This document shows positions 42,901 through 54,900 of a DNA stretch of 64,000 bases, piece by piece. Position 1 is the stretch's first letter; each line of letters begins with the position of its first letter. Origin of the DNA: Undaria pinnatifida (lineage: Eukaryota > Sar > Phaeophyceae > Laminariales > Alariaceae); NCBI GenBank assembly GCA_012845835.1, contig JABAKD010000026.1, positions 3,240,199 through 3,304,198 on the forward strand. The letters are read 5' to 3'. Under the pieces are notes generated by a model. The model was not told the DNA's origin. It searched no databases and was given only the letters and a program-made list of their open reading frames with translations. Position numbers and translations under genes: made by a program.

Positions 42901-45900
42901 TTCTGCTGCCGCTGCTGTGGCGGTGTTAGTGTTGTTGTATAGTTCTCCATATAATAGGTACCTGGTACGTGTGGCGTACACGTGCGTTTGATAACCTGGA
43001 CCAAACCCAAACGCCCGCCAGCAGCTGAACATTTGCAGACCATAGCCCGAAACGATCGAAAGGCGGAGCAGTAGGCAGCAGGTGCAATTTTTCAAGTCTG
43101 CACAGCCCAGAAGGTGATTTTTTAACGACCACAGGAAATAAATCGTAAGTATGTTCATGTACTGACATGGTACCCAGGTGTAAATTTGTATGGTATCCCA
43201 TGGGCATACTGGGATACAAGCATGCCGGTATGTACGTGGCACACAGACTACATGGCGATACTATGATGCTAGTTCAATAAGGTTCCGTACCTCCAGGGTC
43301 GTGAAGACAAAAAAACACCTGCTGATACTTGTATATATGATACAGTCATGGCCCTTCTGTATTTTTAGCGCCTTGCCAAATGACAATACCGGCGCTAAAG
43401 TGAGACCCCGAAGCCGAAGTATCTTGGAATGGTGCGGTACTCTCTAGGACGAGTCATGGCAAGAGATTTTCGCGGCACGAAACTAGGGTCCCGCTCTGCA
43501 GGGTATCATGGCGCACTGCGCGGGACTGCACCTGGCACATGATACATGTAGGAGGATAGTATTCACGTCAACATTCTCGTACATGCGTTTTTTTTCTTCT
43601 TTTTTTTCCTCACATCTTCACTTTGCAGCTTCTGGACAAGCCGTGGTCACAGGTGTCGTCCCTTCTTCCCCCCGTTTCTTGCCTTCAATTTTTTTATCGC
43701 GCATAGAGTTCAGCAATCCCACTGCTCGTCGATTTTTCATCGAGTGTTGCGAACTCACGCTCTCGCGCTTTCCGCAAGTCAATTTGTGCACAAGAAAAAG
43801 TCCCAACGAATTTATACGAGTGTGCACTCGCCGGGGCTCGAACTCATGAAACTGACCTATACCGGGCTCGAGGATAACCTGATACGCCATCGGGGCGACC
43901 GGCTTTTACGTATTATTCCAGTTTGGTGTTGACGTGTCTAGTACAGCGCTGGGTACCTAGTAAGAAACAAGGTAATACGAAAGCCGGATTGATATGTACA
44001 TAAAAACGAGAACTCGGGGAGCCGCTACAAGTATACTGGATGTACCTGGTGGTGTAGAACGCACCGGTGCTTAGAAGACGAAATCCAGGCTGAAGCACGA
44101 TTGCTGTTACTTGTCAAGGTGTTGTGTCCTATATGTCCTATACTACCGTACCAAGAACCAAGGGTAATACGGCGGTGTTTGCGGCATATCTACCAAATTT
44201 TGGTTGAGTAGGAAGACACATCGGACAACAACATAGTAATAGTAATGAAACCGACGAACGTCGTTACCCAAGACCAACCCAAACCACATAAAACGAGCAA
44301 AGACGGGCCGAAACAACACTTCTAACCTAATTTTCGGTGGGTCGGGTCAGCTTTGGGTTGTGCCGTTCGTAGGTTGCCATGCTATTCCTACTATTGCTGT
44401 ATTGTTATGCGATGGGTTTTCCTCCTAAACCAAAAGTTGGTGTATATCTCGCAAACACCCTCCTAATGCTTTTCATTCAGAGAGATTGGTAGATGCCGGT
44501 GGTCATGGGAGAAGTCACGATTCCCGCATTTCGCCTCGTACGTTTGTTTCTATTTTTGCCCGACTGTCAGGACGTACCTGTGGTATATCTCTGTCTCGTA
44601 GTTTGTGATCACCACCACAGAGCTTGCCTACCTTTAGGATGAGGCATTGGCATGGACACTGGGGGTGCTGGGTGTCGATGACCGGAAATTGCGGTTTAAC
44701 CTGATGAACAAACGCACGCACACGGTCAGCGTGTGTTCGTTAAAGTTTTTGTCACAAAGAAATATCACACCCCTATTATTGTAAATCCCAGAGAGTAAGT
44801 GGTCTGGTCAATGGATAGATTTGTCCCTTTCTGCACTGCGCTCCTATTAATACCCCTGGCGGTGTTATTTGTTGTTTGTTGCGTGTGCTACAGTAGTGTT
44901 TATTTTTTTTGGTTCCCTGTTTTTTTCCGATTGCCACATCATACGTATTAATTGTCTACACGGTCAGCGTGCCGATGTCGAAGTTTTTGTACTGAGAAGT
45001 GTACCCCCCGTAAACGCCAGGTAGTATGGCAGTGCAGTGCTGTTTTTTTTCTTCATGAAACGACACCTCAGCTGTGAGACCGAGAGTTGCGTCGAAAGTC
45101 GTATTTGGCAAGCTTCGTGTGATACTTGGATCGAGCATGCTATGGGGTGGTGTCTAATTGAAGGATATGCTCTACTGACTCTCCCACCCGTTGTCATGTA
45201 TAACTTGATACAGCCAGATGACTGCACGGCACGGGGCATCTAATAAGAAACAGGATAAAAAGAAAGGCGCTATGACATTTACAGGAATATCGGAAATCCA
45301 AGAACCGTTATGCTGAAGTTTTGTGTACCTATAAACACCTCTCCGCAATAGGAAAGCCATCCTGGGTCCGTAGTTATGTTTCTTACATTGGGTGTCCTAT
45401 GCTGTATTCGTACGTGGTGTAGAAGTGTAGAGCGTGACCCACCAGCAATTTCTTGCATTTTTTACCGGCTAAAGCCGCCAGCACCAAGTGGCTACTTACT
45501 TACCGCTACCACCGCTAAGTGCTACATTAAGGGCGGTGGTACTGGTACTGGTTACTGGTCACTTTTTCTCCCCGCGCCTGGAACGGCTCAAAGACCCCCC
45601 CCACTTTACTTCAGTTTTTTTTTTTTTTTTTTTTTTTTCATCCTCCGGCGGATGAGGAAAAAGCGGGGGGGTATTTACAGCATATTTGAAAAAAAAAAAA
45701 AAAACTTCAGCTGTGAGATCAACCAAAAATGATTTTATGATCAAAACTCAGCTTTGCAAGCTGCGTGTGTGTGATACTTTGATCGCGCGTGTCACGGGGT
45801 GTGCGTACCCTCGTGAACGACACAGGTCGGTGACTCCCCTGCTAATGCCAGGGTCAACAGGACTAACACGTTCAGCCTTGTTCTGCGCACGGAAACTGTA

Positions 45901-48900
45901 TAACCCGCATCGAGGGGGACAAAACCAGACATTTGCATATTATAGCATACTATGTGTATATATGGTATAGTGTACTCATAGGAGACGTGCTTGTTTGAGT
46001 ACAAGCCGATATGATGCGTACCATCACGCACATGAAAATGTATCGGTGCCAGGTGCCAGATTTTTGTAAGCGGCGATTTTGGGAAAAGCTGAATTACGGG
46101 GCTGTAGTGTGCAATACGTGGCATCGTGCTTGTCGCAATCGAAGCGACGCAAGTTGTTTTTCTTTCGCGTAACGATTGCGAGCGCAGAAGCAGCAGCAGT
46201 GCCCTGGCAGGAGGCAAAAGCCTGGAGCGGCACAATGATGTATACTTCAAAGTAGTTAGTCTTTGTAACTACAGTACTGTACGTAGGCATTATTTATTTT
46301 GCGTCACATGATGTCGGCACAGCATATCATTGTGGATCAGATGGAGAGGGTTCTCAAAAGTCGGGCAATTTTTTATTTTCTGTTTATAACTCGTATGGCA
46401 TCGTGCATGCGCGCAAACCAACATTTCAACTTCTGTATGTCTGCCGTGTGTTGGATCGAATTGACCGGTACTCAGCTACTGCATACTGCATGTAACCAGC
46501 GGGATACGCCGGTCAAGGGTGTTGTGCCCCCCTCCCCCCCTCCGAAGAATATAGGCCTGTGACGCCTGTTACCTATACCCCCCCCGGATAGAGCCGTGGT
46601 CAACATATAAAACCATTGCATCAGCCCTGTGGGCCATATCGTATTTTCTAAATTCCGGCCTCACTGACTGGTAGTGGTCAGTCGTTTTGAAAATCATTAT
46701 GCGCATTTGGGGAATAACTGGGACTAAAAAAATGGCGAAAAAGTACTTGGGGAATGGATGTATATTGCGGTTGTTGTATATTCATACATGGGAGGCATTT
46801 GATTAAATGAGGTCCACGTTTGTTTGGAGTCGGCTCTTTGATATCACATCTCTCTTGTTGTTGTTGTTCTCACATTAACTCGCATAATCAAGTCCGTGGT
46901 CACAGGACAGGCTCCAGTCACTCTGGAGCTGAGGAATACCCCAGGAAAAAACACAAACAACCCAAGGTGGTACACGATTTACTCGTATGCCGCCTCTTGT
47001 ATGCCTGCACCATGCGCTGTGTACCTCGAGCCACGAGCCACGAAACCCCAATCAATGCTATTAATAATATGCTAAAACTGTGTCTGACATGCTGTATGCG
47101 TACAATAATACGGTTGGCACTGAATGACTAAATATATTTACTGTTGTATGTGTGATGTTCATCTCTGTCTCGTAGTTTGTGACGACAGAGCTTGTCTCTA
47201 GCATGACAAATAGGCACGGACGCTGGGTGTGTGCTGGATGTAGATGGTTGAAATAACAAAGTTATGTGAAGAACACCCAAACACACCCAAACAAACACAA
47301 ACACAAATATGTTCGCCCAACGACAAATAGTCCCATCATCCAACGGATTTAATTCGACGCTTACCCCATCTAACAGGCAAAATATCAGCAAATATAAAGC
47401 GTGCGTAGCAAATTTCTGGATACTAGTGCCCACATGCCTCGTGCCATTGCCATATTTTGCGGGGCCCACTCTAGGCTACTATCTGTAACGCTCTTAGACC
47501 AACCCCAACCCCATTACACGTGCGCGCCCGTTTTAGGAGGATGGGCTACTCTTACCTGGATTATTTTTTTGAAGATATTGTTTTGCCGTGAAGGGGTTAT
47601 GTCTACGAAACCCGTTCACTTCGCATCTTCGACAGATAACCGATCGCCACTTGATTATCTTGATCTTGATATTTTGATCTTTCGGGGACGATCTGCATGG
47701 TCTATATGATCTAGCTCATGTTATATCATGTTACCTCATGTTACGTGGTGGGAGCCGTACGATCTGCATGGTCTAGCATTTTTTTTCCAGGGTTGGATCT
47801 GTACTCTCTATGCACCTCGTACATATCTTGCACAACGTACCGTAGCGGCAGCTATGTGATCTGCTACTCTTGTAGATGGTCTAGATGATCTAGATGATCT
47901 AGATGATCTATATGGTTTAGATCGCGATCTGTCCGCGGTGTGTAGCCTTTCAATACTACGAAAATGACTTCACTCTAATTTCAAGTAGTTTATCCCCAGA
48001 AAAGTGTCTGCAGTCCTACAATCGTTGAACACTAAATAGTTTTTTGGGGAGCGAGGTATTCAGGCCAAGCAAGTGGCACAGCGGTCCACTACTCGTACTC
48101 AAAGATGCTGCTTTTGTGCCAGGTACGAATTACGAATGTATGATAAGTTACAATATCACTGACCGTTCGCTGATATATAGTCGTATCGGTTTTTCGATGC
48201 TTTTGCTTTTGTCGGTAGCAGTCAAAGTGCTCCACCTATTCCAACGATTCCCCCATCGCATCATGCGCCGGGAGGGGGAAGGGGGGTGTACTCCGCCAGT
48301 GCATGGCGGTAGTCGTATGACCATGGACCCTCGCATCCCTACTGCGCCGGGACGGAGCACGTCGAGACGTATGCACCGGTATGGACCTGGCACATCGTAG
48401 GCTGACTCCCGTTTCACTTTTATATGTTTCTGGTGGAGGCATGAATTGCGTCAGCTGTGATATGCGTGTACCACCTTGGGTTGTTTGTGTTTTTCCCTTG
48501 GGTATTCTTCAGCTCCAGAGTAACTGGAGCCTGTCCCGAGACCACGGACTTGATTATGCGAGTTAATGTGAGAACAACAACAATAACAACGTCGGGTTTT
48601 TACCACCGAGGCAGACATTGCTTGCACCAAGCGCGAAGCACCGTGAGGCGTTCGGCGAGTCGCATGAAGGGTGAACTGCATGCTTCCAAGAACCGTTCAT
48701 ATGATGGACTTCGGCACCTTGCGCCTACTTTCTTGCTTATGGATGACAGCGCCAATGAGTTACTTTTTTTCTGGTGTGGCCACTTCAGAGACAACAATGG
48801 TAATTACTGCGTAACTGCCTCGTGGGTGCCTTACCATATGTACACTACGTGATGCGATCATTCCCCTTGCGCGAAGTTAGGGTTCTCCACCCCGCACAAT

Positions 48901-51900
48901 ATGATCTAACTCGACAACCATCATGGTGATCGCCCCCAAAAAAAACGATACCCTGGTTGTCTAGCTCACGCAGTGATTGGCATGTTTTACAGCGTCGGTG
49001 CCAACCAACGCCAAAGCCAATATACATATACTGTAATATTTTACAGCTTCGGTGCCAACCGAGGCCAACTAATATATACATACAAAATGGGGGGGGGAAG
49101 GAATTAACGATTAGGAAGGCTTTGGTATTGGTCACCATTCGCCGCGCCTCAAGAGATCCAGCATGTGTTGGACGTCCATGGGTGCAAAGAACGGGCTAAC
49201 GCGGGGAAAACCCACAGGCACCTGGACCCTGGTGTCTCCACTTTCCACCAGATATATTTTCCTTCATGTATTCGTTACGATCACCCGCGACTGTACAGCT
49301 GTGCTCCTGCTGTGTCCCTATTATTCGTGCCTAATTGCAGTATATAGGGGTCCCGCGATAATGCGGTGGTGTGCTATAGAGAGCAACATGACCGCCTTGT
49401 TGGGGGAAGCAGTCTTACTCATTCCGGGTTATGAGTACTTTAGTGCTATTCCCCAGTCGCGCCAAGCGATGTTGACCGCCTTGTATCGGGATACCGCCTT
49501 ACTCAGACCCTCATATTGGAGGGACCCTACTGTATCCCCTGCTGTATTAATAACATGCTATTCTTAAGAGGAGGGGGGATGTCTGATCTAAATTTTGCCG
49601 GCGATGCGCGTTGGTTACACTATAAACCATACGTTTCGGCTGACTTTCTGTGCGACCGAGTCATCTTCGTCTGCACCCCCCATACACATGAATGGTGAAT
49701 ACAGTACTATTTTGCCATTTTAACATTGTGGTCCTTTTTTTTCGTGAGTCGCGTTTGGTTGAAGTCGCCCGCGAAACATTTCTGGAAATCTAAAAGTAGA
49801 CCAGGCAACCCATCTAACATTGGTCATTCTGCGAGATTTCGGAAGCGGCGGTATACGCCTTGAATTTTTCCGCGTGGGCATTTTATTAGGAATACTGTCC
49901 CTATTATATTGCAACTACTAGTAGCGGTCCGTCTATAGTGCCGGTTGAGTAGTGCCGGTTGCCCGGCATCGTGCCTGCGAAATCGCTTGGCATAGATGAC
50001 AACAACCAGTAGTGGAAGTATGCGGAGAAGTGCCGCTATAGTGCCGGCTGGCACATGCCAGCGCTGTAGATGGCTGAATCACTACACTAGTGCTGTTAAC
50101 AATATGACCGGGCGGATCTTCCAGGGACCGACCGACCTGTTCACTCTTGCTCTGTTTCGCGCGCTTATAGTCACTTTTCTGTGGGATGAAGGTACGGCTG
50201 TATACCCAACCCAATGCTACCCCTAAATCTATTCCTGTAGATGGCCGACCTATCCGGACCTATCCCTGAGACGAAACCGCAGCCAAGCCACGGTAGCAGT
50301 GGGTAGGGGGGGGGGTTGTTGCATTTTTTTGGGCCTTCTTTTGCAGTGGCTCGGGGTTACTCGCGCGAGTCACCCCCCTGGTCTTTTGCGATGTTGAGGT
50401 TTGGTACTGCTGTTATACTATTACCAGGTATGCTATTATGCTAATGTTAATAGTGTTAATAGTGTCAATCTTGCCACATAAATCACCGCAATGGAATGGT
50501 TAGCTACGGGTTATCGCCTGACATATGTTTGTCGGTGAGATACAGAGTATAGGTCAGTTTCGTGAGTTCGAATCCCCCCGAGTGCATACTCGTGTAAATC
50601 GTGGGGACTTTTTATTGCGCACAAATTGACTTCCGGAAAGCGCGAGAGCGTGAGTTAGCAACACTAGATAAAAAATCGACGAGCAGTGGGATTGCTGAAC
50701 CCTATGCGCGATAAGAAATGAAGGCAAGAACCGGGGGGAAGGGATGACACCTGTGACCACGGCCTGCCAGAAGCTGGAAAGTAGAAGTGTGCGGGAAAAA
50801 AAAAAAATGAGTCACTCGTGCGAGTATGATAGTTTATGTTAGGATGATAGGATGATAGGATGATAGTAGGTATGTATGGTATAATAGTATGTATGATATG
50901 GTATGGTATGGTATGGTATGGTATGATATCATATAACATCATATCACATGATATCATATCATATCATATCATATCATATCATATCATATCATATTATATC
51001 ATATCGTATCGTATCGTATCATACGATGTGATATGATATGATATGATAGCTCAAACACGGAGGTGAAAAAGGGGGTACCCCCCCCTACGTTAGCCTTGGT
51101 GTCACTCTAAGGAGTCAGAAGCGGGACTGCGCCGCTTTCGCGTCGCGCGAATACTTTCCGAAGTGCGGACCACGATTCCGATTTGCAGACCGCGATTCTC
51201 CTTGTTGGCGAGCTGTTGTTGGCCAAGAAGAGGGAGTAGAAACTTGCGAGGATTTTCCGTCCGAACATTTTGTTAGGACTACTGGTACGACCCCCGGAGC
51301 GAAAGGATTCAAACGGCAATCTTACGAAAGGACGTTGTTGTTGTTGCTGTTGTTGTTGTTGTTGTTGTTGTTCCAGGTACCAGGTATGCCAGCATAGATT
51401 TGCTTTCCTGAAAGTGTTCCCCCGCATCTTTTCCGACCCCAACGAAAATCACGCTTACTTGTAACCCTTATGCTGTGATACAGGTTCAGGATTCGATCGA
51501 TATGTTGCTGTTGTAGGCGCCGGGATTTGCGAAAGCTGGAGGATAGGTTATGGATTCGGCTGCACCAGCTGCAGGAAAAGGAAAACGAGATTCACCGGCA
51601 GAGGACGGCCATCCTATCAAGGCTGCTGCTTCCAGGTGATGACTCATACTAAGTATTATCCAAGGGCACATTATCATTTCTTCGAGAAAAGGGTTGGCGT
51701 GCACTTGGAATGTTAATATTATATACCCCTAACCGTACCCGTGACTGCATCAAACCCTATCAACCAGTGCAGGGATAGTCCCCTTCGTCGGGTGTCCTAC
51801 GTTATGGTGTTTTCTTCGTTTGACGTGGTTAACTCTTAACCCTCATCCTAAGCCATGCTGCCTTCGCCTCGTACGCAGCAGTGCTGCTGCTTCGAGGTGA

Positions 51901-54900
51901 TGACATGATGCTATTAAAGGGTAGCTTACCGCTTCTTCGAGGCAATGGTTGACATGCCATTTGAATTGTGTCTATCATATCCCTGAACCTAACCCTACCG
52001 AACCCAGTGAAGTCAACCATTGGAGGGATCACCCCCTTCGTCTCGTACACAGCGTGCCTCAACCAGTTGCTCGATTAGGTGGTAAGGTCTGCTGGTCGGC
52101 TTGCGACGCGTGCTACGATCGATGTATTAAGGTATAATTAAGGTATACCCCTTTTTGGCAAAAAAACGTTTTGCTGAATTGACAGGGCTCCTTAACCCCA
52201 AGCCTTGGGAATGTTTCCATTCTTCTCTTGCAGTACCAGGGTATGTTATGTTTTTGTTTTTAATGCCTAGGCCATGGGATGGTTAGTTCATCACAAAATG
52301 CGCTTTCGGTTTTAATCTAATCACAGTATTAATAACATTAATAGAAGTCACCTCTTGGATCAGGGATACCTACCATTGTTTATCAACCATTGTTTTATCA
52401 AACGAACAACCTTGCAGGGAAAAAAAACAATGGTTGGCGTACCTCTGCTGTGGCATGCAGCATGTGTCAGGATATCCGAGAAAAAGGTCGGCATACTGCT
52501 TGAATTTTGACGAACCCTAACCCTGTAACCCTAACCCAACGAAACCCGTTCAACCAATGCTATTAATAGCAGTAGTACGCTTCGGCTCTTGCACAGCAGT
52601 GTGTGCCAACCGTTTTTTTCCAAGGAATGGGAAAAAGCTCCACTGGCCCGTAGCTTACCCTTCATTCGCAGTAGAGCTTACCACTTTTTCGATAACATGG
52701 TTGACGTGCACTGTGTACGAGACGAAGGGGGGTTCACCGTACATTGATTGGTGTGCTTCATTGGGTCAGGGTTAGGGTTAGGGTTACCGCATATATAATT
52801 TAAAGAGTATGTCAACCATGTTGTCGAAAAAGCATTAAGGTACCCTCTTCATTCGAGAGAATGATTGACATGGTTGACACGTTCAGTTGTAACCGACCTT
52901 AGCCGACCTTACATGTAGCCGTAACCAGTCGTAATCAAACCCAGCCAACCAATCCCCCTCTTCTGATGCACAGCAGTGTGCCTCAATCCATTTTATCTGA
53001 TTGGTGGTAAGCTGTACTGAGTGTAGCAGAAGTTTTACTGTCGTAAAAACTTCGATTTCCCGGAATTGAAGTGGTTATAGTTTCCCCCGACTTGGGTCAG
53101 ACATTTCCGAAAAGGGACAAACATTTTGCCTTTTTTTCTCAACTTGCTACTATTGCTGACGAGGCAACTTGTGGTATGTGCGCAGGTCGGAATAGAAATA
53201 CAAGAAGTGAAGCCGCGTTTGTTTCTGGCCCGTTTTGGATCCTGATTGGGGTCAGGGTTGGGGTTATAGGGTGGGGGTTGAGGTTGGGGTTGGATTGGCG
53301 TTGGGGTTTCACAGGGGTTGGGTTGGGTCGGTTGGGTTGGGTCGTTGGGTTGGGTTGGGTTGGGTCCACGCCCGTGCCTTGATCCCTCTTGAGTTGGTCC
53401 CTTCCTAATTCCTAACCCGCTAAGCGTGCGACAGCCGACAGCCCGACCGCTGTAAGACGTAAGGTGTAAGTAGTGGAAGTAACCCGACGGCGTTGGATGG
53501 GTTAATCCCTTTTGCCACTGAAAAAAATGCCCTCGCTCTATTCCCAAGTTGTTTTGTCCCCGAAACGGCGAGTGGGGTTCTATTGGGGGGCTTTTCACCG
53601 GTCATGGCCCGTCCCGCGGGTCGGTTCAGGAGTTTTCCAAAATATCGCGGTTCGAGCCGGCTCGGGTCAGGAGGCGTCCGAAAACCTCACGGGGCGGGTC
53701 GGATCGGGTCAGGAGGTTTTCAAATTTCACGGGTCACCCTGACCAGGTCCGACCCGCGAGAAATAAATTACCTGACACGCGAAAAGCCCTGGTCAAGTAA
53801 ACTGAAGTGTCTAGGCCAAAGCACCAGCGGCAGCATTCCTCGCTCCAATAAGTATTGCTTGTGGCTTACCTTGCGTAACTTGCGTCTCTATAGACATACA
53901 CGAGTAATTGATTGTTATTTTTTGTGCCCGCAAAACTTTACCCCCCTCGAAGCTGCACGGGACACGACGAACTAAGTCCAATCCTCGCGCGGTGGGCTAA
54001 GAAATCCTGTTAAATTCGATGAATTTGTTCTACGATTTCCACCGGCTTGGAGTGTAACGGTATTTTGCGGGTGTCGCATCGTAAAATTTTAGAATATCAT
54101 ATCATACGTAATAATAATACAAAACGAGATACCGCTTGCCACCAGATGAAAATGTAAGGATCGTGGGTGCGTTAATTTGAATACCCAAGCGGTGCTTACA
54201 TTTCCGCCCATATCGTTATACTGGGAATTCGGAGTTGAAGGGTGGCAACAACAGCTGCATGTATACTTCGAAGTTGTAATAGCAGATCATTATTTTTCGT
54301 TGTAGGATGATATCAATGCGGTGATCGACAGTTTTTATTTGTACGATCATACCAGGTATGTGGTATCGGTGATATACAACGGCTCCTTCGTACAACGACT
54401 ATGCCGTGCCCCACTGGTACATAATTGGTGACACGACGGCGACCGCTCGGCCGCGTCTCCTACTCTTATCAACTTCAACTTGAGCTAAAATCTGCAACCG
54501 AATGATCGGCTCGTAACTTGTATATTAGGTATACCAGTACAGGGTAGTGGTCTCTCTATAGTGCCGTGTGTGCCGACCAACAAACCGGCACTCTACCGGA
54601 CACCGGCACTACTGGGTGCAGTACCGACACTACTCTGTATTGTATAGGGTTCCAGTCGTGGCAAGCGATTTCACCATATGCCGGCAATTGGCACGAGCAA
54701 TTACTCTTAAACTGGTATTTTACTGGTTTAGCGGGTTCCAGTCATGCCGTGTGATTTTTCTCCGGCGCATACACACTATTGCACTATTCAGCCGGCGGTA
54801 CAGGGATACCCGCTACAGTACCGCGACCGCGCGCGTCTTCCCTCTCTCCCCCTCTCATCAACCGCCGCCGCCACTTGTCCCTTTTTTCTCTGAGAGACGG

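Larger units (their letters stand above)
41944..51516 (+). other. Intron 5 of the plus-strand gene (9.6 kb), content
   Basis: The predicted intron holds SINE copies, dispersed repeats, the nested insertion at 48365-48588 and a GC-rich island at 42180-42730. In that island both strands are open (217 codons plus at 42201; 149 codons minus to 41987) but with alanine-, arginine- or cysteine-rich low-complexity products. A small extra exon on either strand there cannot be excluded. Confidence 0.45.

Noticed and set aside
52500-52790. Chromosome end (telomere)
   Set aside because: Only short interstitial TTAGGG/CCCTAA-like runs inside an intron, with genes on both sides.
53035-53598. 187-codon minus-strand gene
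   Set aside because: Its centre is a translation of a GGGTT-type tract (TQPNPTQPN), so the frame is a product of the repeat.
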